Shown: piece by piece, positions 33,278-43,799 of the stretch
Numbering within the stretch: position 1 is the first letter of the stretch
Layout of the letters: every line of letters starts with the position of its first letter
Assembly (NCBI RefSeq): GCF_009792895.1
Contig: NZ_WSSC01000001.1
Coordinates: 1,178,001 to 1,242,000 of the forward strand
Reading direction: 5' to 3'
Source of the DNA: Pigmentibacter ruber
Lineage (GTDB): Bacteria > Bdellovibrionota_B > Oligoflexia > Silvanigrellales > Silvanigrellaceae
Length of the DNA stretch: 64,000 nucleotides
Notes under the pieces: generated by a model
What the model was told of the DNA's origin: nothing
What the model saw: only the letters and a program-made list of their open reading frames with translations
The model's database searches: none
Program-made: the position numbers and the translations under genes

Positions 33278-33614
33278 ATGTGAAATTTGAAAAAATAGCA
33301 AGCAAGTTTTTAAACTTAAAAATTTATTTTAAGTAATAGCAATCAGCTGGTGAGTTTCTGAGAACTTTTTAAGCACTTACAGGGTCTTCAAATTTTTTCC
33401 CTGAGATTTATTTTTATCTGATTAACTGCAAGAAACTATATTAAGTGAAATAATTATAAAAGAATAAATTTAGATTATGCTAATTTATCTATTTTTATTT
33501 AGTTTAAAATATTCATAAATATTCAAATTTATAGAATTAATATTAATGTAAATTTTAATTTTTTAATTAAATTTCGCTATAAATTTCTGCTGGAAAAAAA
33601 TTGGAAAGTTAGGA

Positions 33615-34154
33615 TTAAAAATTTTCTGAGTCATAATATAATTGGATATTTAGATCCATAATATGGCTCAAAGCTTCTCTCACAATCGTTTCCTTAACAG
33701 GTACAATCCTCAGCATTATATTAGGCTCATAAATCGCTTCATCTCTAATTATATCTAGTTCATAGTAGCCTTTTATGAGGTCTTTCTGATTGATCACTAA
33801 AGGAATCCAAGAAGAATATCTATTTTTAGCCGCTTGAATAAAACTGAAATCATTTCCGTAATTTTTAAGACACATTTCTTGTAGATTCATTATTCTTTGT
33901 GGTGCATTTAATTCTGTAACTTCTAAATAGCGAATCATCCATGTGTGATATCTTCCTAATCCTTTGTGTATAGTGTACTTTGATTGTTTATGAATTCCTT
34001 CTATTGAAACATAATTTTTATTTAAATCTTTTAACCATTTCCATTCTTTTTTGCTGTTCGCGCAATAAATATAGTAATTATTTTGTGAGTGAGCTTTATT
34101 AATTAAAAATATAGAATGAATGAAGCTAAAAGTAGCAATGATTTTTGAATACAT
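33615..34154 (-). CDS. Exported hypothetical protein
   Basis: 179 residues with a probable signal peptide (about 1-23, ending near KAHS). The mature part has two cysteines (C34, C103) and many aromatic and charged residues (GLGRYHTWMIRYLEV). I do not recognise a family. It stands alone between the argG upstream region and the cysteine-repeat lipoprotein gene. The start at ATG 34154 has the SD AGGAAT-like sequence. A real gene by codon structure and signal peptide; function unknown. Confidence 0.6.
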   Translation of the reverse strand: MYSKIIATFSFIHSIFLINKAHSQNNYYIYCANSKKEWKWLKDLNKNYVSIEGIHKQSKYTIHKGLGRYHTWMIRYLEVTELNAPQRIMNLQEMCLKNYGNDFSFIQAAKNRYSSWIPLVINQKDLIKGYYELDIIRDEAIYEPNIMLRIVPVKETIVREALSHIMDLNIQLYYDSENF

Positions 34155-34267
34155 CTTATTCCTGCATTTATTTAATGTTATTTTATTTTTTTAAAGAATT
34201 ATTGTAAAAATGAAATTCTAAAATATAAAATTGAACCTATTCTAATTAAAAATTATTTTCAACTTTT

Positions 34268-35281
34268 TTAAGGAATTTTGTCAACAGAAAATGGGGTAGA
34301 TATTCCTGAAGCTCCGCTATCAACACAATTCCCTAAAGTACCATTAGAGTTAACAGGGCATTTATATATAATATTGCTATTTGTGCTTGCAACATATGCA
34401 TTTCCGTTTACAAATTGAATGTTTCCTCTTGGTGCATTTAAATTTGTAGCTCCGGAATTACTGCAAGTACCCAAAGTACCATCAGCATTTAATGGACACA
34501 TAGCTATGATATTGCTTGATGTAGCACTAACATATGCAAAACTCCCATTAAAGGAAATAGAATGTGGCCAGTTAAAATTAAAAGAGAGATTAGTACAGTT
34601 GCCTAATCCACCGGTTGCTGAATTATAGTCGCATAAAAGAATGCTATTACCTAAAAAGTTAACTATATAAGCTTTTAAACCTTTGAAAGTAATATTTGTA
34701 GGATAATTAAGCAAACCACTGCTAATTCCTGAGTCATAACATGAAGCAAGAGAACCAGATGTTGCATTTGGGCAGATTTTTACAGCATTAGAGTTGGAGT
34801 CTATTACATAGGCTGAATTATTAAAAATTTTTAAACCTTCTGGTCCCACTAAATTAGCAGCTCCTGAATCAAAACAAGTATAAAAAGTACCTGTACTTGC
34901 AGTGTATGAGCAGATTGTGATTGCACCTACAGTACCAGTTACACTACCGTGACGAGTGATATAAGCATAATTATTAGAAAAGCCAACAGCATCTGCAGTT
35001 GAGCCACCATTTGGTTTTTGTGTATTTACACAATTCCCTAAATTCCCATTTGTATCCATAGCGCAAACACTTAAGGTAGCTGCAGCTCTATTTGTAATAA
35101 CATAATATGGATTATGGCTATTTTTTATTGTTTGTGCAATATTGTCGTCTGAGTTTAAAATAGAATATGTGCTAACAACGTTTGAAGAACTTGCATTTGA
35201 ATTTCCGCCTGATGATCCTTGTTTACCGCAAGAACAAATTAATAGAATAAAAATAAATATTGATAATTTATTAAAATACAT
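34268..35281 (-). CDS. Lipoprotein with cysteine-paired beta-propeller-like repeats
   Basis: 337 residues. A short signal sequence with lipobox-like ICSC places the lipidated Cys near residue 18, followed by a Gly/Ser/Asn linker. The rest is about six repeats of roughly 43 residues, each with a pattern like AYVxxxxSNxIxxCPxNxxGxLGxC followed by a DSGA-type turn. Each repeat has a Cys pair 8-10 residues apart. The repeat length and YV/NxI strands suggest a beta-propeller (YVTN/NHL-like). The longest frame starts at 35431; ATG 35281 with the SD GAGGAAATT is preferred. The likely site is the periplasmic face or cell surface; the function is unknown, with binding likely from the fold. Confidence 0.72.
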   Translation of the reverse strand: MYFNKLSIFIFILLICSCGKQGSSGGNSNASSSNVVSTYSILNSDDNIAQTIKNSHNPYYVITNRAAATLSVCAMDTNGNLGNCVNTQKPNGGSTADAVGFSNNYAYITRHGSVTGTVGAITICSYTASTGTFYTCFDSGAANLVGPEGLKIFNNSAYVIDSNSNAVKICPNATSGSLASCYDSGISSGLLNYPTNITFKGLKAYIVNFLGNSILLCDYNSATGGLGNCTNLSFNFNWPHSISFNGSFAYVSATSSNIIAMCPLNADGTLGTCSNSGATNLNAPRGNIQFVNGNAYVASTNSNIIYKCPVNSNGTLGNCVDSGASGISTPFSVDKIP

Positions 35282-35427
35282 AATTTCCTCGTTAGAAATC
35301 ATAAAGTAAACATTATTTACTTCGGAAGAATCGGGATAGTTCTTTAGTTTATTTATAAATATTTTAAAAAAGTATAATGTATTTATTTTATTATAATAAG
35401 ATTGACAGTTGGAGAATCGTAAACCGT

Positions 35428-38400
35428 TCAAGGATTAATAGATTGTTTTTCTGCTTCAGTAAGACTAACAGTTGCTCCTGAACGCACAGCTGTTTTCTGT
35501 TTTTTTCTGAGATGAGGAGGTACGTCGCTCAAGTCAACTGAAACAAGTTTGGAAACCCCTGGTTCACTCATAGAAATACCGTAAATTGTGTCCAAGACTT
35601 CCATAGTTCTACGATTGTGAGTAATAACAACAAATTGAAATTCGCCACTTAATGCTTCAAGAACTGCATTAAATCTACCTACATTGGCTTCATCAAGTGG
35701 AGCATCGACTTCATCAAGGAAACAAAAAGGAGCTGGAGTAGTTTTTAGTAAGCTAAAAATTAGCGAAATAGCTGTTAATGCTTTTTCTCCACCACTAAAC
35801 AAACTCATATTTTGCATTTTTTTTCCTGGAAGGCGAACTAATATTTCTACTCCTGTATTCAATAAGTCGTCTTCTTTGAGCATATGTAACTCACCATAAC
35901 CGTTTGGGAATAGAACTGGAAAGATTTTTTGAAACTCAACATTTACTTTATCAAAAATTTCTTTAAACCTATTTTTTGTATTTTCTTCAATTTCAGTAAT
36001 TGACAAATAAAGCTCTTGCATAGATCTATCAATATCATCTTTTTGGGTAACAAGAAAATTTAAACGTTCAGAAACGTCTTTAAATTCTTCTAAAGCTCTT
36101 TCATTAACAGCACCAAGTTCAAGAATTGCTTGTTGTAGTTCTTTAATTCTATTTTCTAGAACAATTCTTTGATTTTGATCGCCACTTGCCTCTGAAGGAA
36201 GATCCTTTAATGTCAATGAAAATTTTTCACTGGCTTCTTTTACAGCAGTATCTATTATAGTTTCATATCTAGCTAATTCTAGCATTTTTTCATTGATAAA
36301 TTTTTGTTTTGAGGCTGCATTATCTTTTTGTGACTTTAACTTACTTTCATAAACTCTTAACTCTTCTGTTACTTCACTTTCTTCTTGCAGTAAATATTCT
36401 AATTTATCTTCTAAAATTTTAACCTGCTTTTGATAATTTAATATTTCACTATTTAAGTTATCAAATTCATCTTCTCCATTAGAGATTGCTGATTCTAATT
36501 CATCAATCTGACGTATAAAAGAATCAACTTTCTGTTGCATTCTTTTTAACTGATAAACCATTTCATCATAATATTTTCTATTATTGGATTGTCTTTCAGT
36601 TATTACTGCTCTCTCAGATTTTTTATTTTGTAATTGAGTATTTATTTCATCTTTTATTTCTTTTTTTTCAGAAAATTCTATTTCGAAATCGTTTAAATTT
36701 TGTTGCAATATTTCTAATTCATTATCTAGTTTATCCATTTGATTTTGATTTTTTGCGAATGATTCCTTGGCTTCTGAAATTTCTAAATTTAATCTATTTC
36801 TTTCGTCAGCTAATCTTGAAATATTTTCTTCAATATGTCTCAATTGAAGATCAAAATTATCTAACTGATTAGATAATTTTAAAGATTCGACTTTTTCTTT
36901 TTCAAGGACACTTGCAAGTTCATTGAATCTAAATTCTATTTTTTTCTTATTTTCATTTAATGAATATAATGTACCCTCAGCAGAAGCTAGCTGTTCTTGA
37001 ATTTTTTCTTTTAAAATTAAAGATTCAGAATATTCTCTTCTTCTTTGCAAAATGCCTTGAGAGGCTCCCTCTTTTATAATTCCACAAGAAAAACCTTGTA
37101 CTCCATTAGAAATAGATCCTCTTTCCGTAATAAAAATGAAATGTTGGTTATTATTAGCAATTTTTTTTGCCTTTAATAAAAGCCATTCATCTTGGCATAT
37201 AAAAATTCTTTCAAAAATTCTTTTTGCTGCTGGAACTTTATAGTTCTCTAATCTATCACCAACACATCTAACTCCACTGATGTTTAATATATTTTGTTTA
37301 TCAATTTCTTCACTCTGATTGAGAGGGTAAATAAGATCTTTAACCAATAAATTTACTTTTGAAATTGAATATTCTTCTACTTTATCTATAATTTCAATTA
37401 AATCATCTGTATTTTCAAGAATTGCTGATTGAAAAAGAAATGGCATATAATTCTCTAAAATAGATTCATCTTCTTTATGTAAAGAAACTGAATCAAATAA
37501 ATATCCTGATATTTTAGAGCTTAATTTTTCTTTTAATGATAGGAGACCGTCAGATAATCCATTATCAGACTCAACTAGATCTTTTAAAATATTTACTTTA
37601 CTTGTTACTTCTAAATGATTTTGCTTTATAATTTCACGTTCTTTATTTGCAATATCAAAATTAGACTTAACTTTCTCTAACTCTATTTCCAATGAGTTTC
37701 TATTTGATACAACTTCATCTAATCCAATAGATAATTTACTCAAATTTTCTGCTATAGCTCTTCTGTCTGCTGCTAGTTGCCCTTTTGCTTCAGAAGAAGA
37801 AAGATGATTTTCTGTAACTTTTTGAATTTGATTATTATACTTACTTATTGTATCTAAGAGGCTTTCATTTCTGGCTCTTAATGAATTTTTGCTTGATTCA
37901 ATTGCTCTTATTTCTGAACGAATTTCATCACCACGCATTCGCTCTACTTGAATATTTTCATCAATTTCTTCTAATTTTTCTTCCAAATTTTCTTTTTCAA
38001 GATCAATTTTATGTAGTTGTGAACTTAAAGTTTCTATTTCTAGCATTATTGAAGATTGTTTTTCTTCTTCTTTCTTTAAATTAGTTTGTTCATCAATTAG
38101 TTCTTTTTTTATTTTATCTTTTTGCAATATTCTTTCATCATGTCTTTTTTTGTAATTTTCGCGTCTTTCTTCATATTTTGTAAGGGCAATTTTTTGATCA
38201 TCTAAAGTATTTTCAGTTGATTTAATTTGTTGAGTTAATTCTAGTTGATTTGTTTTAAGATCGTTTGCAACAATTTCCCACTCACTTGCTTCAACTGTTG
38301 CTTGTTGAATTTCTGATGATCTACTGTCAATTTCTTTTTTAACTTTACTTGCAATTCCTCGATAAAAACCAACATGGTTTTTAATAAGTTCAATTTCTTT

Positions 38401-39081
38401 ATCTTTTAATTCAGTAGTGTATTTCAATTTCAGGGATGCTTTTTCAACTTGCTCGGAAAGAGATTCTTTTTGTCTAACAAGCTCACCTTCAATTTCTGCT
38501 AAATTTTTCATTCTCTCTTGAGTCGATTGAAGTCTTTTTTCTGCTTCTTTTCTTCTCACTTTAAACATTGTTATTCCAGCTGTTTCTTCTAATATTTCTC
38601 TTAGATCTTCAGGAGAAGCTTGGATTATTCTATCACGTTTATCTTGTTGAATAATTGCATAACTTTTTGATCCAAGGCCAATAGAAAGTAAGAAATCAAC
38701 AATATCTTTTAATCTACAAGGTTCTCTGTTCATGAAATATTCACGTTCACCGCTGCGATTTATTCTTCTGCCAATCGAAATCTCAGGTAAGTGCATATAC
38801 TCTGCAGGGCAATGTAAGCCATCATTTGCAAAAATTAAAGTCACTTCTGCTAAGCTAAGGGGTTTTCGATCTTGTGATCCTGAAAATATGATGTCTGTTG
38901 GATCATCTGCACGCAAACTCTTTGCGGTCTGTTCACCCATTACCCACCGCACAGCATCGATGATATTTGATTTGCCAGAACCATTTGGCCCAATGACACC
39001 GGTAATTCCATCATGATATTGAATATTAACTCTATCAGCAAAACTTTTGAAGCCAGATATATGTATCGATTTAAGTTTCAT
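35428..39081 (-). CDS. smc: Chromosome segregation ATPase SMC
   Basis: 1217-residue structural maintenance of chromosomes protein. The N-terminal ATPase half has Walker A GPNGSGKSN (about 32-40) and the R-loop/Q-loop region; long coiled coils follow (about 170-500 and 690-1030). The hinge (about 515-670) contains GVQGFSCGI. The C-terminal half has the signature LSGGEKALTAISL and Walker B FCFLDEVDAPLDEANV. A short tail (RKKQKTAVRSGATVSLTEAEKQ) is extra. It works with ScpA/ScpB, not in this window, to condense and segregate DNA. ATG 39081, minus strand; the cysteine-repeat lipoprotein gene is 146 bases downstream. Confidence 0.97.
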   Translation of the reverse strand: MKLKSIHISGFKSFADRVNIQYHDGITGVIGPNGSGKSNIIDAVRWVMGEQTAKSLRADDPTDIIFSGSQDRKPLSLAEVTLIFANDGLHCPAEYMHLPEISIGRRINRSGEREYFMNREPCRLKDIVDFLLSIGLGSKSYAIIQQDKRDRIIQASPEDLREILEETAGITMFKVRRKEAEKRLQSTQERMKNLAEIEGELVRQKESLSEQVEKASLKLKYTTELKDKEIELIKNHVGFYRGIASKVKKEIDSRSSEIQQATVEASEWEIVANDLKTNQLELTQQIKSTENTLDDQKIALTKYEERRENYKKRHDERILQKDKIKKELIDEQTNLKKEEEKQSSIMLEIETLSSQLHKIDLEKENLEEKLEEIDENIQVERMRGDEIRSEIRAIESSKNSLRARNESLLDTISKYNNQIQKVTENHLSSSEAKGQLAADRRAIAENLSKLSIGLDEVVSNRNSLEIELEKVKSNFDIANKEREIIKQNHLEVTSKVNILKDLVESDNGLSDGLLSLKEKLSSKISGYLFDSVSLHKEDESILENYMPFLFQSAILENTDDLIEIIDKVEEYSISKVNLLVKDLIYPLNQSEEIDKQNILNISGVRCVGDRLENYKVPAAKRIFERIFICQDEWLLLKAKKIANNNQHFIFITERGSISNGVQGFSCGIIKEGASQGILQRRREYSESLILKEKIQEQLASAEGTLYSLNENKKKIEFRFNELASVLEKEKVESLKLSNQLDNFDLQLRHIEENISRLADERNRLNLEISEAKESFAKNQNQMDKLDNELEILQQNLNDFEIEFSEKKEIKDEINTQLQNKKSERAVITERQSNNRKYYDEMVYQLKRMQQKVDSFIRQIDELESAISNGEDEFDNLNSEILNYQKQVKILEDKLEYLLQEESEVTEELRVYESKLKSQKDNAASKQKFINEKMLELARYETIIDTAVKEASEKFSLTLKDLPSEASGDQNQRIVLENRIKELQQAILELGAVNERALEEFKDVSERLNFLVTQKDDIDRSMQELYLSITEIEENTKNRFKEIFDKVNVEFQKIFPVLFPNGYGELHMLKEDDLLNTGVEILVRLPGKKMQNMSLFSGGEKALTAISLIFSLLKTTPAPFCFLDEVDAPLDEANVGRFNAVLEALSGEFQFVVITHNRRTMEVLDTIYGISMSEPGVSKLVSVDLSDVPPHLRKKQKTAVRSGATVSLTEAEKQSINP

Positions 39082-39510
39082 GTTATCCTTATAGATTTTA
39101 ATGATCTACAAAAGTTAAATTTTTTGTCTAAAAAAATAGCAAAAAATGAAAATCAGTCTCTAAAATAGAAAGATTTGCAACGATTGATCAAGAAAGATCA
39201 GCTATTGATAATCTAAAATTCAAATTTTACAAACTAATTTCAACTATCTCTAAATTACATCATCCATCACATTTTACAAATGTTTGAAATTTGGACTTAT
39301 TTTTGGTTTTGGAGAGGAAGCATAAAAAGAGATATGAAAGGTTATTCTGCTCTTTTGTTTATTTATAGCACAATATTTTAATATACAATTGATATTATTT
39401 ACTAAAATTTTAAAAAACACAGTTGTAAATTTGCATCAACATCTATTTTAAGTGTAATAAATTTAAGTCTGATTATTTAAATGTTTCTAATAGGGAAGGG
39501 GAATCTTTCA
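39082..39510. other. 429-base region between divergent smc and pdxJ
   Basis: AT-rich, with promoters for both genes presumed. Visible small structures: a hairpin ACATTT-TAC-AAATGT (39269-39283) and an inverted repeat AAAAGAG/CTCTTTT (39325-39356) with an 18-base loop. No ORF, RNA gene or convincing operator is seen. The in-frame ATG at 39481 upstream of pdxJ is not the start, because the SD lies after it. Confidence 0.45.
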
Positions 39511-40221
39511 ATGGCAACTCTAGGAGTTAATATAGATCACGTCGCTACTCTGCGCCAACAAAGAGGTACAAAATATCCAGATCCTGTTGAGGCCGCTTTC
39601 ATTGTTCAAAATGCAGGTGCAGATCAGTTAACTGTTCATCTACGTGAAGATAGGAGGCATATCCAAGAGCGGGATATAAAGTTATTGAAAGAAATATTAC
39701 AAATCCCTTTGAACCTAGAAATTGGAAATACGCATGAAATGATAGATTTTGCCTGTTGTATAAAACCTTTTATGGTAACATTAGTTCCTGAAAAAAGGGA
39801 AGAAAAGACAACAGAAGGTGGTCTTAATTTAGAGGAATATTTTGATCAATTGAAAGAGTCTATTAATTTATTACAGAAAAATGAAATTCCAGTTAGTTTA
39901 TTTATTGAGCCTAATTTAAGAGATATTACATTAGCAAAAAATCTTGGTGTGGAAATGATTGAAATTCATACTGGAAAATATGCTGATAGCGATGGAAGAG
40001 AAAAACAAAAAGAATTTGAAAAAATAGTAACTGCAACAAAATTTGCTTTAGATAATAAAATACAGGTTCATGCAGGGCATGGTTTAAATTATCAGAATGC
40101 ATACCAAATTGCGCAAATTAAAGGCATTTCTGATTTAAATATTGGCCACAGTATTATTGCATATGCATTGTTTGTTGGACTAGAAAAAGCTGTCAGAGAA
40201 ATGAAGAAATTAATATCTTAA
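39511..40221 (+). CDS. pdxJ: Pyridoxine 5'-phosphate synthase
   Basis: Closes the ring of pyridoxine 5'-phosphate from 1-deoxyxylulose 5-phosphate and 3-amino-2-oxopropyl phosphate (vitamin B6). Signature ATLGVNIDHVATLRQQRG (about 2-19), then LTVHLREDRRHIQERD, the metal/phosphate EIGNTHEM, LVPEKREEKTTEGGL, IEIHTGKYAD, HAGHGLNYQNA and NIGHSIIAYALF. 236 residues from ATG 39511 (SD GGGAAGGGG upstream), the usual size; the longer frame from 39481 adds an atypical lead. The carboxyltransferase gene follows after 37 bases, so cotranscription is possible. Confidence 0.95.
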   Translation: MATLGVNIDHVATLRQQRGTKYPDPVEAAFIVQNAGADQLTVHLREDRRHIQERDIKLLKEILQIPLNLEIGNTHEMIDFACCIKPFMVTLVPEKREEKTTEGGLNLEEYFDQLKESINLLQKNEIPVSLFIEPNLRDITLAKNLGVEMIEIHTGKYADSDGREKQKEFEKIVTATKFALDNKIQVHAGHGLNYQNAYQIAQIKGISDLNIGHSIIAYALFVGLEKAVREMKKLIS

Positions 40222-40258
40222 GAGTTAAAAGGGCTAGCTAAATTAAATAGGAATAAAA

Positions 40259-41866
40259 ATGACTTTTATTAAAAGCCAAATATCGTTAGTTTCAGAAGAC
40301 TATAAGCAAAATTTTAAACAAAATATGCTTTTATGTGAAAAACTATCTGAATTGCAAAATATGATAAAATTAGGCGGGGGAGAAAAAGCAAGGGAGCGAC
40401 ATCAAAGTCAAGAGAAAATGTTTGTTAGAGATAGAGTAGCTGCAATTTGTGATCCAGGTTCACCTTTTTTAGAGACTGGTTTACTTGCAGCACACGATGT
40501 ATATGAGGATTCTGTTCCTGGTGCTGGAATAGTAACAGGCATAGGAAAAATTTCTGGCAAAATGTGTATGATTATTGCAAATGATGCGACAGTGAAAGGC
40601 GGAACTTATTATCCTTTGACTGTAAAAAAGCACTTGCGAGCACAAGAAATAGCATTAGAAAATAAACTTCCTTGTGTTTATTTAGTTGATAGTGGTGGAG
40701 CTTTTTTACCATTACAAGCAGAAGTTTTTCCAGATAAAGAACATTTTGGTAGAATATTTTACAATCAAGCAATGATGAGTTCATTAGGTATTCCTCAAAT
40801 TGCTGCAGTTATGGGCTCATGTACTGCAGGAGGTGCATACGTACCTGCAATGAGTGATCAAACTATTATTGTAAATAAGACGGGTACAATCTTTCTAGGA
40901 GGCCCACCTTTAGTGAAGGCAGCTACAGGAGAAGACGTAACAGCAGAGTTTTTGGGTGGTGCAAAAGTTCATACAGAAATGAGTGGTGTTGCAGATCATT
41001 TTGCTGAAAATGATGAGCATGCAATTTCAATAATTAAAAATATAGTCTGTAATTTAAGTAATAAAAAACAAGCTAATATTTCTTTAAAATCTGCTGAAGA
41101 TCCATTTTATGATCCAAATGAAATATTAGGAATATGGCCGAAAGATTTAAGACGTCAGATTAATATTAAAGAAATAATTGCAAGAATAGTTGATGGTAGC
41201 CGTTTCTTTGAGTTTAAAGAAAAATATGCAACAACTATTGTTACAGGATTTGCACATATCGAAGGAATTCCTTGTGGTATAATTGCAAATAATGGAGTTT
41301 TATTTAGTGAAAGTGCTTTAAAAGTAACGCATTTTATAGAATTATGTACAAAAGATAAGATTCCAATTGTATTTTTGCAAAATATTACAGGATTTATGGT
41401 AGGTTCACAATACGAAAGATCTGGTATTGCAAAAGATGGAGCGAAGATGGTGCATGCAGTTGCAACTGCTAAGGTACCAAAAATTACTTTTTTATTTGGT
41501 GGATCTTATGGTGCAGGAAATTACGGAATGTGTGGTAGAGCATATTCGCCTAGATTTCTATGGTCATGGCCGACAAGTCGTATTTCTGTAATGGGTGGAG
41601 AACAAGCCGCACAAGTTATGGTGACAGTTAAAAGAGAACAGCTAGCTAGAGAGAATAAAACTTTTTCAACTGATCAAGTAGAAGAAATTTCTGAGCCAAT
41701 TAGAACAAAATATGAAAAAGAAGGGCATCCTTATTTTGCATCCGCACGTTTGTGGGATGATGGTGTTGTTGATTTACGTTTAACTCGTTCAGTTCTTGCT
41801 GCAAGTTTAGCTACCACATTAAATGCTCCTATTGAAGATACTCAAACTGGCGTATTTAGAATGTAA
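40259..41866 (+). CDS. liuB: Acyl-CoA carboxylase beta subunit (methylcrotonyl/geranyl-CoA carboxylase type)
   Basis: Carboxyltransferase subunit (535 residues) that carboxylates an unsaturated branched acyl-CoA. N-half: [48 protein letters not shown] and [14 protein letters not shown], typical of MccB/AtuC. C-half: [30 protein letters not shown] and [16 protein letters not shown], with [15 protein letters not shown]. These strings fit 3-methylcrotonyl-CoA carboxylase closely; geranyl-CoA carboxylase is the alternative given the adjacent AtuA-family gene. First gene of the cluster liuB-atuA-liuC-liuD-liuA. Confidence 0.9.
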   Translation: MTFIKSQISLVSEDYKQNFKQNMLLCEKLSELQNMIKLGGGEKARERHQSQEKMFVRDRVAAICDPGSPFLETGLLAAHDVYEDSVPGAGIVTGIGKISGKMCMIIANDATVKGGTYYPLTVKKHLRAQEIALENKLPCVYLVDSGGAFLPLQAEVFPDKEHFGRIFYNQAMMSSLGIPQIAAVMGSCTAGGAYVPAMSDQTIIVNKTGTIFLGGPPLVKAATGEDVTAEFLGGAKVHTEMSGVADHFAENDEHAISIIKNIVCNLSNKKQANISLKSAEDPFYDPNEILGIWPKDLRRQINIKEIIARIVDGSRFFEFKEKYATTIVTGFAHIEGIPCGIIANNGVLFSESALKVTHFIELCTKDKIPIVFLQNITGFMVGSQYERSGIAKDGAKMVHAVATAKVPKITFLFGGSYGAGNYGMCGRAYSPRFLWSWPTSRISVMGGEQAAQVMVTVKREQLARENKTFSTDQVEEISEPIRTKYEKEGHPYFASARLWDDGVVDLRLTRSVLAASLATTLNAPIEDTQTGVFRM

Positions 41867-41897
41867 TTATTTAAATTATTTCTTTGGAGTTTTGCTT

Positions 41898-43799
41898 ATG
41901 TCAAAAAAAGAATTTATAAGAATTGCTAACGCTGGTGGATATTGGGGTGATGATCCTTATGCTTTACGCAGGCAAGTATTTGGGGAATTAAAATTAGATT
42001 ATATTTCCATTGATTTTCTTGCTGAAATCACAATGAGTATTTTACAAAAACAAAGATCAAAAGATCCTCAAGCTGGATATGCAAAAGATTTTATAATAGC
42101 TTTGGAGCCTTTATTAGAGGAATGTTTAAGTAGAAAAATAAAAATTATAACAAATGCTGGTGGGGTGAATCCAAAAGCTTGTGCAGAAGCATTATTTAAT
42201 TTAGCACGAAAAAAAAATATAAATTTAAAAGTTTCTGTCATTGATGGAGATGACATTTTAAGTGCTATTCCAAATTTAAGAAACTCTGGTGTGGAGTTTA
42301 AAAATATGGAAACAGGAGAAATGTTTAATAATTATGCTGATAAAGTTTTATGTGCAAATGTATACTTTGGTGCTTTGCCAGTTGCTGAAGCTTTAAAAAG
42401 TGAACCAGATATTGTTCTTTGCGGTAGAGTAACAGACACTGGTATTACTTTGGGAGCTATGATGCATGAATTTAAATGGAAAGTTTCAGATTATGATAAA
42501 CTTGCTCATGGTATTGTAGCAGGACATATTATTGAATGTGGAGCACAAGCATCTGGTGGTAATTTCACAGATTGGCAAAAAGTCCCAAGCTTCATCGATA
42601 TTGGATTTCCTATAGTTGAATGTTATGAGGATGGCTCATTTTACGTAACAAAACACCCTAATACAGGTGGTTACATTAGCTGCCAAACAATTCGTGAGCA
42701 ATTATTATATGAAATGGGGTCACCTCAAAGTTATATTACTCCAGATGTTATAGCAGATTTTTCTTCTATACAAATTGCAACAAATTCTCCTGAAAGAGTT
42801 AAAGTAACAGGAATTAAAGGTAGAAAACCAACAGATTTATTAAAAGTAAGTATAGCATATGAAGAAGGTTATAAATGCTCAGGTTCAATAATAATATCTG
42901 GGCCAGATGTCCGAGCAAAAGCAGAGATGTTTGCGCGGGTATTCTGGCTTAGATTAGAAAGTGAATTGAAAAAAGCTGGTTTTGGTTCAACTGTTGATTT
43001 TAAAAATACTGAATATGTTGGAGACGATAGCACACATAAAGGTATGTTAAAAAAACATGATGCTATTGAAATATTATTAAGACTTACTGTAAGAGATCAT
43101 AATAAAGACAAATTAAATATATTTAGAAAGCTTCTTCCTAGCTTGATTTTAAGTGGTCCTGCAGGTGTTGCAGTAACAGGAGGTGCTCCAACAATTTCTG
43201 ATATAGTAAGTTATTGGCCTGCTTTAATTCCACAAGAATGTGCATTACCAAATATTAGAACTTACGAACAAAAGAAAAATGATGAGAAATCTGTTCAAAT
43301 ACAAGAAGTTTTACAATTGGAATGGCCTGTTACAAAAGGTTCTGCTGAAATAGAAAATCCTCCACATGATCCATGGAGTCCAAGCTTAGTGAGTATCATG
43401 GCGACTTCCAGACCTATAAAAGTTTGTTTAATGGAAATAGCACATGCTAGAAGTGGTGATAAAGGTGACACAGTAAATATTGGATTGATTGGCAGAAGCC
43501 CTGAATGTTACGTTTGGTTACGAGAGAACATTACAGCAGAAAAAGTAAATGATTGGTTTCATAGTTTGTGTAAAGGCAACGTAACAAGGTATCTAGTTCC
43601 CAATCTTTGGGCTTTAAATTTTTTACTAGAACAATCATTAGGTGGTGGTGGAACAAAAAGTTTACAAATCGATGCCCAAGGCAAAACATTTAGCCAAGCC
43701 TTATTAAGATGCGAGGTAGATATCCCTGAAGCCTTACTTGCAACTATTCAACCAGAAAACAGATCTTGTGCTGGTGAACTTGTAAGAAGGAACGCATGA
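41898..43799 (+). CDS. AtuA-family protein (DUF1446, acyclic terpene utilization type)
   Basis: 633-residue protein. The N-terminal DUF1446/AtuA domain (about 5-450) starts RIANAGGYWGDDP and includes GVNPKACAEALF, VLCGRVTDTG, HGIVAGHIIECGAQASGGNF and GYISCQTIREQLLYEMG. A C-terminal AtuA-like ferredoxin-fold domain (about 535-630) starts MEIAHARSGDKGDTVNIGLI. The reaction is unknown. AtuA is required for citronellol and geraniol growth in Pseudomonas, but homologues also sit in leucine/isovalerate clusters. SD TTTGGAG precedes ATG 41898; the longer frame from 41823 overlaps liuB and is unlikely. The stop overlaps the hydratase start by 4 bases. Confidence 0.88.
   Translation: MSKKEFIRIANAGGYWGDDPYALRRQVFGELKLDYISIDFLAEITMSILQKQRSKDPQAGYAKDFIIALEPLLEECLSRKIKIITNAGGVNPKACAEALFNLARKKNINLKVSVIDGDDILSAIPNLRNSGVEFKNMETGEMFNNYADKVLCANVYFGALPVAEALKSEPDIVLCGRVTDTGITLGAMMHEFKWKVSDYDKLAHGIVAGHIIECGAQASGGNFTDWQKVPSFIDIGFPIVECYEDGSFYVTKHPNTGGYISCQTIREQLLYEMGSPQSYITPDVIADFSSIQIATNSPERVKVTGIKGRKPTDLLKVSIAYEEGYKCSGSIIISGPDVRAKAEMFARVFWLRLESELKKAGFGSTVDFKNTEYVGDDSTHKGMLKKHDAIEILLRLTVRDHNKDKLNIFRKLLPSLILSGPAGVAVTGGAPTISDIVSYWPALIPQECALPNIRTYEQKKNDEKSVQIQEVLQLEWPVTKGSAEIENPPHDPWSPSLVSIMATSRPIKVCLMEIAHARSGDKGDTVNIGLIGRSPECYVWLRENITAEKVNDWFHSLCKGNVTRYLVPNLWALNFLLEQSLGGGGTKSLQIDAQGKTFSQALLRCEVDIPEALLATIQPENRSCAGELVRRNA

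Larger units (their letters stand above)
33227..33614. other. 388-base region upstream of argG
   Basis: Contains the tandem ARG boxes at its argG-proximal end (33241-33277). Beyond these it is AT-rich. Two inverted repeats are visible: ACTTAAAA/TTTTAAGT (33314-33334) and CAGGG/CCCTG (33380-33403, 14-base loop). Neither has a clear T-tract, and neither is assigned a function. It is also downstream of the hypothetical gene ending at 33615. No ORF of note. Confidence 0.5.

Noticed and set aside
35428-39081. Possible long antisense ORFs in smc (for example 37848-38084)
   Set aside because: They lie inside coiled-coil coding sequence and have no domains or SD sequences.
39325-39356. Inverted repeat AAAAGAG/CTCTTTT between smc and pdxJ as a terminator
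   Set aside because: Loop is 18 bases, the stem is weak, and neither adjacent gene is transcribed into it.
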